A stretch of DNA of 64,000 nucleotides from Bacteroidota bacterium (GTDB taxonomy: Bacteria; Bacteroidota; Bacteroidia; UKL13-3). The position numbers and the translations under genes were made by a program. Shown here piece by piece: positions 17,772 to 26,488 of the stretch (the first letter of the stretch is position 1; the number at the start of each line of letters is the position of its first letter). The DNA is taken from contig JAZKBU010000005.1 of NCBI GenBank assembly GCA_040388375.1, positions 281,273 through 345,272 of the forward strand, given 5' to 3'. The notes below the pieces were generated by a model, which saw only the letters and a program-made list of their open reading frames with translations, was not told the DNA's origin and searched no databases.

Positions 17772-18932
17772 TTGGAAAATAAAGAAAACGTAGAGTTAAG
17801 TATAGTAATGCCTTGTTTAAACGAAGCGGAAACGCTTAAAATATGTATAGACAAAGCCATGAAATATTTAAAGGAAAATAATATAAAAGGCGAAGTAGTT
17901 ATTGGCGATAATGGCAGTACAGATGGAAGTCAGGCTATTGCTATACAGGCAGGTGCGCGCGTAATTGACGTGCCACGTAAAGGCTATGGCAGTGCTTTAA
18001 TGGCAGCTATCGAAGCTAGCTATGGTAAATACGTAATTATGGGCGATAGTGACGATAGTTACGATTTTAGCCGTTTAGGATTATTTGTAGAAAAACTACG
18101 CGAAGGACATGATTTGGTAATGGGTAACCGTTTTAAAGGTGGAGTAGCCAAAGGAGCCATGCCTTTTTTACACCGTTATTTAGGCAATCCTGTTTTATCA
18201 TTTATTGGACGTTTGTTTTTTGGTAGTAAAGCACGTGATTTTCATTGCGGCTTAAGAGGATTCAGGCAAGACATAGTAAGCCTACTAAACCTGCAAACTA
18301 CTGGAATGGAGTTTGCCAGCGAAATGGTGGTAAAAGCCACCATATTTAAGTTAAATATTACCGAAGTACCTACAACCTTATCACCGGACGGACGTTCGCG
18401 TCCGCCACATTTACGAACCTGGCGCGATGGATGGCGTCATTTACGCTTTTTATTATTATACAGCCCTAAATGGTTATTTTTAATACCGGGCATATTCTTA
18501 ATGTTGGTTGGGGGTATTATGGGTTTATGCATTATGCAAGGTCCTGTACATTTATTCAATATATATTTCGACACGAACACTTTATTATACGCAGCAGCTC
18601 TTGTCATTACGGGTTTTCAGGCCATTAATTTTGCCATATTTACCCGAACTTATGCCATACAAATGGGCTTTTTACCCCAAAACCAAACTTTAAACAAAAT
18701 GTATAAATATGTAAACCTCGAATCGTCATTGATAGTAGGTTTACTCGTAACCGCTATAGGCATTGGTGGTTCCATTTATTCAGTTATGTTGTGGAATAAA
18801 GTAAATTTTGGATATTTAGATTATTCATCCATTCTTAGGGTGGTAATACCCTCAGTAGTTTGTATCATTATTGGATTACAAATTATATTATCCAGCTTTT
18901 TCTTAAGCGTATTGGGGGTTAACAAAAAATAA
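17772..18932 (+). CDS. Family 2 glycosyltransferase, dolichyl-phosphate sugar synthase-like, membrane-anchored
   Basis: A 386-residue protein with an N-terminal GT2 catalytic domain (about 1-235) and a C-terminal membrane region. The catalytic part shows LSIVMPCLNEAETL, GDNGSTDGSQ, MGDSDDSYDF (the metal-binding acidic motif) and the DFHCGLRGFR loop of polyprenyl-phosphate glycosyltransferases. Four hydrophobic segments follow (about 238-385). Such enzymes load a sugar onto an undecaprenyl carrier that GT-C enzymes then use; a GT-C protein lies two genes downstream. The start is TTG at 17772, since no ATG precedes the GT2 core; TATTTTCG near 17740 may be the -7 box. Confidence 0.9.
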   Translation: MENKENVELSIVMPCLNEAETLKICIDKAMKYLKENNIKGEVVIGDNGSTDGSQAIAIQAGARVIDVPRKGYGSALMAAIEASYGKYVIMGDSDDSYDFSRLGLFVEKLREGHDLVMGNRFKGGVAKGAMPFLHRYLGNPVLSFIGRLFFGSKARDFHCGLRGFRQDIVSLLNLQTTGMEFASEMVVKATIFKLNITEVPTTLSPDGRSRPPHLRTWRDGWRHLRFLLLYSPKWLFLIPGIFLMLVGGIMGLCIMQGPVHLFNIYFDTNTLLYAAALVITGFQAINFAIFTRTYAIQMGFLPQNQTLNKMYKYVNLESSLIVGLLVTAIGIGGSIYSVMLWNKVNFGYLDYSSILRVVIPSVVCIIIGLQIILSSFFLSVLGVNKK

Positions 18933-18936
18933 ACAC

Positions 18937-19485
18937 ATGAAAAAATTAGACATATACCTACAAGACGTTAGAATTTCAAAAGCGAAACAATTTATAAAAA
19001 AAGGAAGTAGTGTATTAGATATTGGTACCGATGATGGTATTATGTTTGAAAAATTAAGCCACTTAATTGATAAAGGAGTTGGGATAGAACCAACCGTTGA
19101 AATCGTTATAAATAAAGGGAAATACAGTATTTTACCAGGATACTTTCCCGAAGCAATGGGTAGTTCAACAGAACAGTTTGATGCCATTACCATGTTAGCC
19201 GTTTTAGAGCATGTACCAACGGAACAGCAAAAAACATTAGGTGCTAACTGTGCTAAATATTTAAAAAAAGGAGGCAAAGTAATTATCACAGTGCCTTCGC
19301 CTCAGGTAGATTTAATATTAGATGTTTTGGGTAAATTGAAATTAATTGATGGCATGCAATTGCACGAACATTATGGGTTTAAGCCAAGCGATACCGAAAC
19401 CATATTTGCTGACGGATTTAAACTGCATACCAAAAAGACATTTCAATTGGGTTTAAATAATTTATTTGTTTTCGAAAAGATTTAA
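18937..19485 (+). CDS. Small SAM-dependent methyltransferase
   Basis: A 182-residue class I methyltransferase, 4 bases after the glycosyltransferase stop. Motif I is SSVLDIGTDDGIMFEKL (about 24-40), with Thr-Asp where most relatives have Gly-x-Gly. An acidic residue at strand 2 (GIEPTVE), the strand 4 segment FDAITMLAVLEHVP and the KGGKVIITVPSP motif follow. These fit a Methyltransf_11/23-type fold acting on a lipid or sugar. Its position between two glycosyltransferases suggests that it modifies their product. The 3' end lies a few bases before the next start. Confidence 0.87.
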   Translation: MKKLDIYLQDVRISKAKQFIKKGSSVLDIGTDDGIMFEKLSHLIDKGVGIEPTVEIVINKGKYSILPGYFPEAMGSSTEQFDAITMLAVLEHVPTEQQKTLGANCAKYLKKGGKVIITVPSPQVDLILDVLGKLKLIDGMQLHEHYGFKPSDTETIFADGFKLHTKKTFQLGLNNLFVFEKI

Positions 19486-19492
19486 AGAATTA

Positions 19493-22462
19493 ATGATGGA
19501 AAAACGCGTTTTAAACGAATCAAAAATTTCATTGCTTTTACAAGTTAGCGGACAAGCGACTGACGAAAAAGCCATCGAACATATTTGCCAATATACACTT
19601 AAATCAAAAACCGATTTAGAAGTAATTTTTATAGCACAAAATGCGGCAGCTCAAACAAAAGTAGAAGGCAATAAAGCGTACGCAGAGTTAGCTGCAAAAA
19701 ATAAATCGTTTATAGTTTATAACCAGAAAAAACAAGCATTAGGAGCCGGCTATGCGCAAGCATTACAACAAGCTACCGGAGCCAATAGTGTTTTAGTTGA
19801 AAACATAGATGAAGTAAATATAAATAATATAGTAACCTGGGTTAATGCCAATAAACGCACTGTAAAAGCCGATGCTATAGGTTATACTACACAAGCATAT
19901 ACAAAGCTAAGTACATTGCAAAATTGGGGATTAAAGTTTTATAGTTCAGCAGTACGTTTTTTTACCCCTTTACAAACAAAACAAACATCAGGCGAAATAT
20001 TAATAGTAAAAACCGAAGAAGCGCAACCCCTGTTTAGCCAACAATTATTAGCAGCCAATAGTCATTTAGCTCTGTTGTATACTGCCCATTGCAATGGTAT
20101 AAACACAGTTGACTATACCATAGTAGCCCAAAATAAAGTACCCAAAACAGGTATTGTACAAGGATTATTATTCCCCATTAAAGCAATTGCCGTACGCTGG
20201 AATTATTTTGTAAGTGCAGCCTTGGCCGAATTAAAATTACCCAATAAAGTAAGCTTTAAAAATGGCAATCATCCGTTGTACCGTTTGGTGTTTTTTGCTT
20301 TGATTGTATTGTCAACATTTGCCATGCCTTTTTTTAGTGGCGATTTTGGAATGACTTGGGATGAGCGTCAGCACAACGATTACTCACAACTTTCTTATAA
20401 ATGGTTTGCCAGCATGGGTAGCGATACCAGTGCCATTGCCGATCCAAAAGGCAATGCCGATTATGTACGCCAAGCCTACCGTTATTATGGTGAACAAATC
20501 AATACTGTAGCCGCCATTGTTTATACTACTTTCGATTTACCTCCATTTGAAACACGCCATTTTATCAATTCATTATATGGCTTAATAGGCATTATATTTT
20601 GTGGTTTAGCCGTTAAGCAATTAGTAGGCTGGCGAGGTGGAATATTAGCCATATTATTTATGGTTTTTAATCCGGGGTGGTTTGGTAATTCCATGAATAA
20701 TCCTACCGATATTCCTTTTGCTTCCAGCTTTGCCATGTCGTTATACTTTTTTATTAAAATATTAAAGTCAATGCCAAAGCCATCGCGCAGCAATTTAGTA
20801 TGGTTGGCATTAGCAGTTGGTTTAGGTATAGGCTCACGTATAGGTGCATTATTGATACTGGCTTATTTTGCTTTATTTATAGGTATACAATGGCTTTGGC
20901 TGTTTAAAGATAAAACACAAAAGCCAATGGGTTTAATACCTAATTACCTGAAAATATTTTTAACAGTAGCCGTATTAGGTTACATATTCGGTATTTTATT
21001 ATGGCCTTACGGATTAAGTAATCCACTTAAAAATCCATTTATCGCTTTTGCCAAAGCATCAGATAATTCATTTTATACCAATAATGTAGAAATATTTGAA
21101 GGCAAGCGTATGTATATGCTTTTACAAGCACCTTGGTATTATGTAGTTAAATTTTTAGCTATAGGAAACCCGCTATACCTGTTAGCAGGCTTAGGTTTAT
21201 TTATAGTATTAATAAAATGGATTAAAGATAAAATACGTATTGGTATTGCACTCATGTTATTGTTTATGGTTGCTTTTCCAATAGCTTATGCCGAGTATTC
21301 AAACATTAATTATTACAACGGTTGGCGACATTATTTATTCATTGTTCCATCGTTGGTGGCAATTGCAGCCGTTGCTTTCGATTATTTAATTGGCAATAAC
21401 AATAAAATAGTACAGTATGTTTCCTTAGTTGTTTTACTAGGTTTATTTGCCAAGCCAACCTATTGGTTTGTAAAAAATCATCCAAACCAGTATGTATATT
21501 TTAACGAGTTAGTAGGAGGTATAAATGGTGCTTACGGTAATTACGAAACCGATTATTACTCTAACTCGTGCCGTGAAGCAGCCGAGTGGATTGCCAAACA
21601 AGAGCCTAGCAAAAAAGCATTGGTTTGTATCAATAACGAGCCATTAACAGCTTCGTATTATGCCAATAAAATCAATCCTGATTTGCAGTTTCAATGGGTG
21701 AGAGAGTACGAAGAGCAAAAGCCTGAATGGGATTATTTAATATTAACAACCCGTACCTATTCAAAAAACGAATTGTTAAATGGTGCATTTCCTCCGCGTG
21801 GCACCGTTTATACTGTTATGGCTGATAATGTTCCATTGGCTGCAGTAGTAAAACGTGAAGTTAATTATATGCCAATGGGATATAAAACAATAGATGGCAA
21901 ACAACTTGACTCTTCGGTTATGTACTTTAAAAAAGCAGTAGAGTGGGAGCCTAAGAGCGAAGAAGCGCATCGTATGTATGGCTTTGCCTTAATGTTAACC
22001 AACCAGTTTGATGCAGCCGATAAAGAATTTGATCAAGCCATTGCTTTATTCCCTGAAAACTATTCAGCATACTCCAATAAAGCCTTATTGTACTTTAACA
22101 AAAAAGAGTACCAAAAATGTATTGATGCCAGTATAAAAGCCACTACCTATAAAAACAATACCACAGAGGCCTATTATTATTCAGCTTTAGCCTATTTAAA
22201 TATGAATAATTATAATGGAGCTATTGAGCGTTTAGAAACAGCTCTAAAGTTTAACGGACAAACACCGGAAATTTATTACTATTTAGGTAAGTCGTACGAG
22301 GCAGTGAACAATGCAACACAGGCTGCTTCTAATTACGAATACTGCTTGGGTATGAATCCAAACTTTAAGCAAGCTTGGGCTGATTTAGCCAACCAGTATA
22401 AAATATTAGGAAAAATGGATGGTTACGAATATTGCATGCAGAAGTTCAACAGCACGCCTTAA
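19493..22462 (+). CDS. Three-part membrane protein: degenerate GT2-like domain, GT-C (PMT/ArnT-like) domain, TPR tail
   Basis: A 989-residue protein starting at the ATG pair 19493/19496, 7 bases after the methyltransferase stop. Residues 1-235 resemble a GT2 fold but have no clear DxD motif (SVLVENIDEVN stands in its place). Residues about 265-690 hold roughly ten membrane segments, with the acidic-loop motif MTWDERQHNDYS near 287-298, as expected for a GT-C enzyme using a polyprenyl-phosphate sugar donor. Residues about 790-985 are TPR repeats (WEPKSEEAHRMYGFALMLTN and similar), probably periplasmic. Together with the upstream GT2 synthase this suggests donor synthesis and then transfer to a protein or lipid. 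The substrate is unknown. Confidence 0.85.
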   Translation: MMEKRVLNESKISLLLQVSGQATDEKAIEHICQYTLKSKTDLEVIFIAQNAAAQTKVEGNKAYAELAAKNKSFIVYNQKKQALGAGYAQALQQATGANSVLVENIDEVNINNIVTWVNANKRTVKADAIGYTTQAYTKLSTLQNWGLKFYSSAVRFFTPLQTKQTSGEILIVKTEEAQPLFSQQLLAANSHLALLYTAHCNGINTVDYTIVAQNKVPKTGIVQGLLFPIKAIAVRWNYFVSAALAELKLPNKVSFKNGNHPLYRLVFFALIVLSTFAMPFFSGDFGMTWDERQHNDYSQLSYKWFASMGSDTSAIADPKGNADYVRQAYRYYGEQINTVAAIVYTTFDLPPFETRHFINSLYGLIGIIFCGLAVKQLVGWRGGILAILFMVFNPGWFGNSMNNPTDIPFASSFAMSLYFFIKILKSMPKPSRSNLVWLALAVGLGIGSRIGALLILAYFALFIGIQWLWLFKDKTQKPMGLIPNYLKIFLTVAVLGYIFGILLWPYGLSNPLKNPFIAFAKASDNSFYTNNVEIFEGKRMYMLLQAPWYYVVKFLAIGNPLYLLAGLGLFIVLIKWIKDKIRIGIALMLLFMVAFPIAYAEYSNINYYNGWRHYLFIVPSLVAIAAVAFDYLIGNNNKIVQYVSLVVLLGLFAKPTYWFVKNHPNQYVYFNELVGGINGAYGNYETDYYSNSCREAAEWIAKQEPSKKALVCINNEPLTASYYANKINPDLQFQWVREYEEQKPEWDYLILTTRTYSKNELLNGAFPPRGTVYTVMADNVPLAAVVKREVNYMPMGYKTIDGKQLDSSVMYFKKAVEWEPKSEEAHRMYGFALMLTNQFDAADKEFDQAIALFPENYSAYSNKALLYFNKKEYQKCIDASIKATTYKNNTTEAYYYSALAYLNMNNYNGAIERLETALKFNGQTPEIYYYLGKSYEAVNNATQAASNYEYCLGMNPNFKQAWADLANQYKILGKMDGYEYCMQKFNSTP

Positions 22463-22488
22463 ACATATTTTGATAAATAAAACCTATT

Positions 22489-22517
22489 AAAAAAGACCTC
22501 CGAAGAAGGTCTTTTTT
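22489..22517 (+). terminator. Rho-independent terminator of the glycosyltransferase cluster
   Basis: AAAAAAGACCT pairs with AGGTCTTTTTT around a 7-base loop, 27 bases after the stop codon of the GT-C/TPR gene. Confidence 0.9.
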
Positions 22518-22638
22518 AATGAGCTATACAGTTAATTATAAAGCAATTATTAATATTTTACCATTTGATTGTAAAAAAAATAGTACTTACTTGTGAAATA
22601 AATAAAATTCAAGAAAGAAAACTTATTATTGTATAATT

Positions 22639-23025
22639 ATGCCAACAGCTATATCAAACGATATTAAAATTAGTGTTGAAACATCTTATCAAAACGATAA
22701 GGTAAACAACGCAGAAGGACACCATATGTTTGCTTATAGAATTACTATTGAAAACAAAGGAGAGTATACTATAAAGCTTTTAAGACGACATTGGGATATT
22801 ATAGACTCCTTAGATGGGTTTAGTGAAGTAGAAGGTGATGGAGTAGTTGGTCAGCAACCGGTATTAGAACCCGGAGAGCAATATACTTACGTTTCGGGTT
22901 GTGCTTTACAAGGAGAGTTTGGTAAAATGTTTGGCTACTATACCATGCAACGCCAAATGGATGGAAAAGAATTTGAAGTATTAATACCGGAGTTCATCAT
23001 GATTGCTCCATTTAAATTCAATTAG
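22639..23025 (+). CDS. apaG: ApaG domain protein
   Basis: A 128-residue protein covering the whole ApaG/DUF525 beta-sandwich. It shows FAYRITIENKGEYTIKLLRRHW, EVEGDGVVGQQPVLEPGE (the conserved Gly-rich loop and PxLxPGE motif) and GKMFGYYTMQ. ApaG proteins are linked to cobalt resistance and diadenosine tetraphosphate levels in enterobacteria, but their biochemical role is unsettled. The coding region converges with the next minus-strand gene and the two overlap by 8 bases. Confidence 0.95.
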   Translation: MPTAISNDIKISVETSYQNDKVNNAEGHHMFAYRITIENKGEYTIKLLRRHWDIIDSLDGFSEVEGDGVVGQQPVLEPGEQYTYVSGCALQGEFGKMFGYYTMQRQMDGKEFEVLIPEFIMIAPFKFN

Positions 23026-23773
23026 TTTTTTCCTCAAAAGTTAAAACCATTTTTAAATTACCATTATTTTTAATTAGCCAAAAATTGTCAGCATTGGCTA
23101 AAAATGCTTCTTCAACAGGCTTAGGCATATTCAGCTTAGCATATTTTCTGTAATCCTGTTTACTTATTATAAATTCAATAGGAGTGCTTTCGTCAATAGT
23201 TTTAAATCCGATCTTTTTAAAACTATCCCCGTCACTAAAATCCTTGTCAATATAAGTCATTATATCACCTGCTGTTTTTTCATTGGCAAAATGATTGATT
23301 AACTTACTAAGCCCGCCCACAACCGTATAATTACATTTATTGCAATACCTGATTAATTCAAATGAGCGCTTGTCTTCGCTTAACCTGTTCATACGCCTGC
23401 CTTTGCTAAAAAGGGCCAATGCTACCAATTTATCCTTATAGTATAACCCAATTTTATATGCTCCCGTAACATTGCCCAGCAAATGGTTTTCTTCAAAAAA
23501 TAAACCCGATTCGTTGGCATCAATGTGTTTAATTACACATTGTCTGGCATGTATTTTAGTATTAAAACCTAAAATGGATTGTACCCTGGCTTTAATTAAA
23601 TGAGGCTTGTAAACGAGTTCATCTAAAGTAAATACTAACTGAATAGGGGGTTTACTGTTGTTATTTATAATTGCTACATGAAGCTGATAGCTGATAATAT
23701 TTAATTGAAATATTGTTATACTATCAATAGCAATAAGCATTTTATGCAGAGTATTTAAAGCTTTTGTATGCAT
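23018..23773 (-). CDS. GNAT-like protein resembling phage/homing-endonuclease-associated domains
   Basis: A 251-residue protein with no signal peptide. Its central segment (about 95-215) has the order FFEENHLLGN, KIGLYYKDKLVALALFSKG, FELIRYCNKCNYTVVGGLSKL, IMTYIDKDFSDGDSFKKIGF. This is the pattern I associate with a domain common in phage-encoded proteins, often next to HNH or homing nuclease parts and probably GNAT-like in fold. No nuclease motif is evident here, and the N-terminal 90 residues are not recognised. It lies 2 bases from the MBL lipoprotein gene upstream on the same strand, so the two are probably co-transcribed. Function unknown. Confidence 0.72.
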   Translation of the reverse strand: MHTKALNTLHKMLIAIDSITIFQLNIISYQLHVAIINNNSKPPIQLVFTLDELVYKPHLIKARVQSILGFNTKIHARQCVIKHIDANESGLFFEENHLLGNVTGAYKIGLYYKDKLVALALFSKGRRMNRLSEDKRSFELIRYCNKCNYTVVGGLSKLINHFANEKTAGDIMTYIDKDFSDGDSFKKIGFKTIDESTPIEFIISKQDYRKYAKLNMPKPVEEAFLANADNFWLIKNNGNLKMVLTFEEKTN

Positions 23774-23775
23774 AC

Positions 23776-24867
23776 CTAGTAATAGAAATTAATCATAGTA
23801 CCCGGTCTTGGCATAAAAAACTTATCGCTTAATTTTTCAAATGGCCATTCTGGTTTAATAGCAGTGGCCCGGTCAAAAAATACATTAAAATTAGTAAGCG
23901 GTATTGTTTTAATATTTTGTTTACCATAAGGCTTGAAAAAATTTTCCCAATGCCCTATAATAACCTGTTTTGGCTTGGTTTGTGTGAGTAAATTTTGAGG
24001 TACACAATTGGTAAAATTAGAAGAAGCAATTTGCATTAAAGCAATATCAACAGGATGTTCTTCCAGTAATTTAGCATCTATCAAACCATTGTTTAATTCA
24101 CACCCATTTGTTTTATTTAGTATTCGGCATACTACCTTATTGTTTTCCATTATATCAATCAAAAAAGAATAATTCTGCCCCTCTTTAAACCGATGCGCAT
24201 TCACTTTTTGGCAAGCATTGGTAAAACCTTTAAAATAATTACTATCGCAATTACCCTTCATAATATGTATTTTTTTGTAGTGCGAAGCATGGGTAGAAGG
24301 AATAATAAGTATCCTTAAATTACTGCTAATATAAACCCATTTATTCACAGAGTCTTTTTTGACCCAATTTTCAGCATTTATAAATTGATTAGGTTTTAAA
24401 AAATTTTGCAAAACGGTTTTACTGGAATTATCGCCATATATTTTTACATCTGGTTTTACCGAATCAGTTTGCAATAAATAAGGTAAATCAAAAATATGGT
24501 CGTAGTGTGAGTGGCTGATAAAAAAGGCATCAATATCTTTAAAGCTGATATTGTTTTTATTGATGTAAGAAGCGCCTATATTAAAATACTTCTGTTTAAA
24601 TTGAATATTGCCACTACTTGTTTTTATAAAACTGTTGTTCGAAAAAAACGGATCAATGCAAATAACATCCGTACCATATTTAATAATGTAATTATTACAG
24701 CCTAAATACTGAATACTTACTTTATTATCCTTTGCCTTACCTATGCTGTATTCTTTTAAAGTGTCTTTTGAGAATATTCCTAGCTTTTCGTATTTTTTAG
24801 GATAACGTGAGCTGGCACATTGCGAGTAAACAAATACAATAACTAAAAATAAAATTATGTTTCTCAT
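23776..24867 (-). CDS. Metallo-beta-lactamase-fold lipoprotein
   Basis: A predicted lipoprotein hydrolase of about 363 residues. The signal peptide MRNIILFLVIVFVYSQCASS ends in a lipobox with Cys at 17; the ATG at 24867 is preferred to one four codons upstream because it directly opens this signal. The metal-binding motif HSHYDH lies near 125-130 (ISHSHYDHIFDLPYL), followed by STHASHY and an IIGHWENFF segment near the C-terminus. It most resembles the UlaG/RomA-like Lactamase_B_2 group, including N-acyl-phosphatidylethanolamine phospholipase D relatives. The substrate is unknown; a periplasmic lipid or phosphodiester is a guess. Confidence 0.85.
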   Translation of the reverse strand: MRNIILFLVIVFVYSQCASSRYPKKYEKLGIFSKDTLKEYSIGKAKDNKVSIQYLGCNNYIIKYGTDVICIDPFFSNNSFIKTSSGNIQFKQKYFNIGASYINKNNISFKDIDAFFISHSHYDHIFDLPYLLQTDSVKPDVKIYGDNSSKTVLQNFLKPNQFINAENWVKKDSVNKWVYISSNLRILIIPSTHASHYKKIHIMKGNCDSNYFKGFTNACQKVNAHRFKEGQNYSFLIDIMENNKVVCRILNKTNGCELNNGLIDAKLLEEHPVDIALMQIASSNFTNCVPQNLLTQTKPKQVIIGHWENFFKPYGKQNIKTIPLTNFNVFFDRATAIKPEWPFEKLSDKFFMPRPGTMINFYY

Positions 24868-25038
24868 TAGGGCTGGCAAAGATATTTTGTTTTAGGCTTA
24901 ACTAATTGCCACTAATCAAATATTATACCATATAAGTGTAAAATTTACAGCGATTTGCATAAAGTACAAAAAAAATTAAAATAGATTAGGTAGTGTGGTT
25001 AAATGTCATTTATTCGCAATACTAAAAAATTTAACTAT

Positions 25039-26088
25039 ATGAGCATTCAATCAATGATGGAAGAGATGACCAAAACAAGTGAAAAGCTTGTAAAAGGTTA
25101 CGAAGTATTACAAAAAATAAAAGAAGTTGAAATAGGTATGACACCTAAAGATTTGGTATGGGAAAACGATTTAGTTAAATTATACCATTATAAGCGTGAT
25201 ACCCCGGCAAAAGTAAAAACACCCGTTTTGGTTTCTTTTGCTATTATGAATCGCCATGATGTATTGGATTTACAACCCGACAGAAGTTTAATGAAAAAAT
25301 TGTTAGACGAAGGATTGGATATTTATATAATGGATTGGGGTTACCCTAAGCAACAACATAAATACCTGACCATGGAAGACTATATTTTAGGTTTTATGGA
25401 TGGCGCGGTTGATTATATACGCAAAACCACCAAAAGCGATAAAATACATAAAATGGGCATTTGCCAGGGTGGAACATTCAGTACCATTTATGCAGCTTTA
25501 CATCCTGAAAAACTAAAATCATTAACTGTTTATGTAACACCTTACGATTTTAGCGATAAAGGCGTTTGTATGCTTTACAAATGGACAAAAGATATCAATG
25601 TAGATGCGATGGTTGATAATTTAGGTATTATTCCTGCAGATATGTTAAATGCAGGCTTTAGCTCATTGAAACCAAGTATGGATGTAAGCAAATATTTTGG
25701 TGTAATGGATATGATGGATGATGAAGCTAAAATGTTAAACTTTTTACGCATGGAAAAATGGAAAGCAGATTGCCCGGATTTAGCAGGCGAAATGTTTAGA
25801 AAATACATTAAAGATTTATGGAGAGATAATAAATTAATTAAAGGAGAGTTCGAATTAGATGGTCGTAAAGTGGATTTGAAAAATGTAACCATGCCATTTT
25901 TAAATATTTATGCTACCGAAGACAATATTATTCCTAATAATTCAACCATTCCGGTAAATGATTTAATAGGTTCAAAAGACAAAGAACTTTATGCTTTCCC
26001 TGGCGGGCATATCGGTGTGTTTGTAGGAGCAAAATCGCAAAAAGAATTAGCACCTAAAGTAGCTGCTTGGGTAGCCTCTAAAAACTAA
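25039..26088 (+). CDS. phaC: Class III poly(3-hydroxyalkanoate) synthase catalytic subunit-like protein
   Basis: An alpha/beta-hydrolase of about 349 residues matching the short class III PhaC subunit. The lipase-like box is GICQGG with Cys 142 as nucleophile in place of Ser. The Asp of ATEDNIIPNN and the His of FPGGHIGVFVG complete the triad. The N-terminus (LVKGYEVLQKIKEVEIGMTPKD) also follows the class III pattern, which favours the ATG at 25039, although an in-frame ATG at 25003 is possible. Class III enzymes normally need a PhaE partner; neither PhaE nor PhaA, PhaB or phasin is in the window. It could therefore be a related acyltransferase. Confidence 0.85.
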   Translation: MSIQSMMEEMTKTSEKLVKGYEVLQKIKEVEIGMTPKDLVWENDLVKLYHYKRDTPAKVKTPVLVSFAIMNRHDVLDLQPDRSLMKKLLDEGLDIYIMDWGYPKQQHKYLTMEDYILGFMDGAVDYIRKTTKSDKIHKMGICQGGTFSTIYAALHPEKLKSLTVYVTPYDFSDKGVCMLYKWTKDINVDAMVDNLGIIPADMLNAGFSSLKPSMDVSKYFGVMDMMDDEAKMLNFLRMEKWKADCPDLAGEMFRKYIKDLWRDNKLIKGEFELDGRKVDLKNVTMPFLNIYATEDNIIPNNSTIPVNDLIGSKDKELYAFPGGHIGVFVGAKSQKELAPKVAAWVASKN

Positions 26089-26108
26089 ACATTTATAATT
26101 TAATTTAG

Positions 26109-26145
26109 AAAGGCTTTGCTCTGTATTAAGAGTGAAGCCTTTTTT
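26109..26145 (+). terminator. Rho-independent terminator of phaC
   Basis: AAAGGCTT and CTCT pair with AGAG and AAGCCTTT, with a mismatched pair of bases between, followed by TTTT. It lies 21 bases after the phaC stop. Confidence 0.85.
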
Positions 26146-26230
26146 ATTTAATTCCGGCCAATAAATAATTGGAGGGATGCTGGTTAATTATTGAAAAAAG
26201 ACCGTAACAGGCTCATAACAAATTAAATAA

Positions 26231-26265
26231 AAAAAAGGCCAAAACTGATAAAGTTTTGGCCTTTT
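26231..26265 (-). terminator. Rho-independent terminator of the 44-residue gene
   Basis: AAAAGGCCAAAACT at 26233-26246 pairs perfectly with AGTTTTGGCCTTTT at 26252-26265. Read on the minus strand it is followed by TTTTATTT. It lies 19 bases after the small gene on that strand. Confidence 0.9.
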
Positions 26266-26283
26266 AGAAATAATGTATAAAAA

Positions 26284-26418
26284 TTAGTCGATAATAACTG
26301 TACGCTCAGCGTTAGGCGATTTTACTTTAACTAATTGCGTATTTAATTTTATGCGTTGGTTACGTAAATCCGATTTAGTTTTATTTCTTCTGTCTTTTCT
26401 TTTTAAACGTGTGAACAT
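26284..26418 (-). CDS. Very small, highly basic protein (44 residues)
   Basis: A short coding region starting at ATG 26418. The protein begins MFTRLKRKDRRNKTKSDLRN and ends SPNAERTVIID; about a third of its residues are Lys or Arg, concentrated in the first 30. It has a strong dedicated terminator 19 bases downstream, which supports a real transcript. Size and charge fit a ribosome-associated or nucleic-acid-binding protein, and small basic proteins with a KRKDRRNK core occur in other Bacteroidota as far as I recall. I cannot name the family with certainty. Confidence 0.7.
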   Translation of the reverse strand: MFTRLKRKDRRNKTKSDLRNQRIKLNTQLVKVKSPNAERTVIID

Positions 26419-26488
26419 GGTAGTTTTATTTTTATTGGGGGCAAATATAAGTTTATTTCTCTTATTGTCAATTTAGTTTGCAAAAAAA

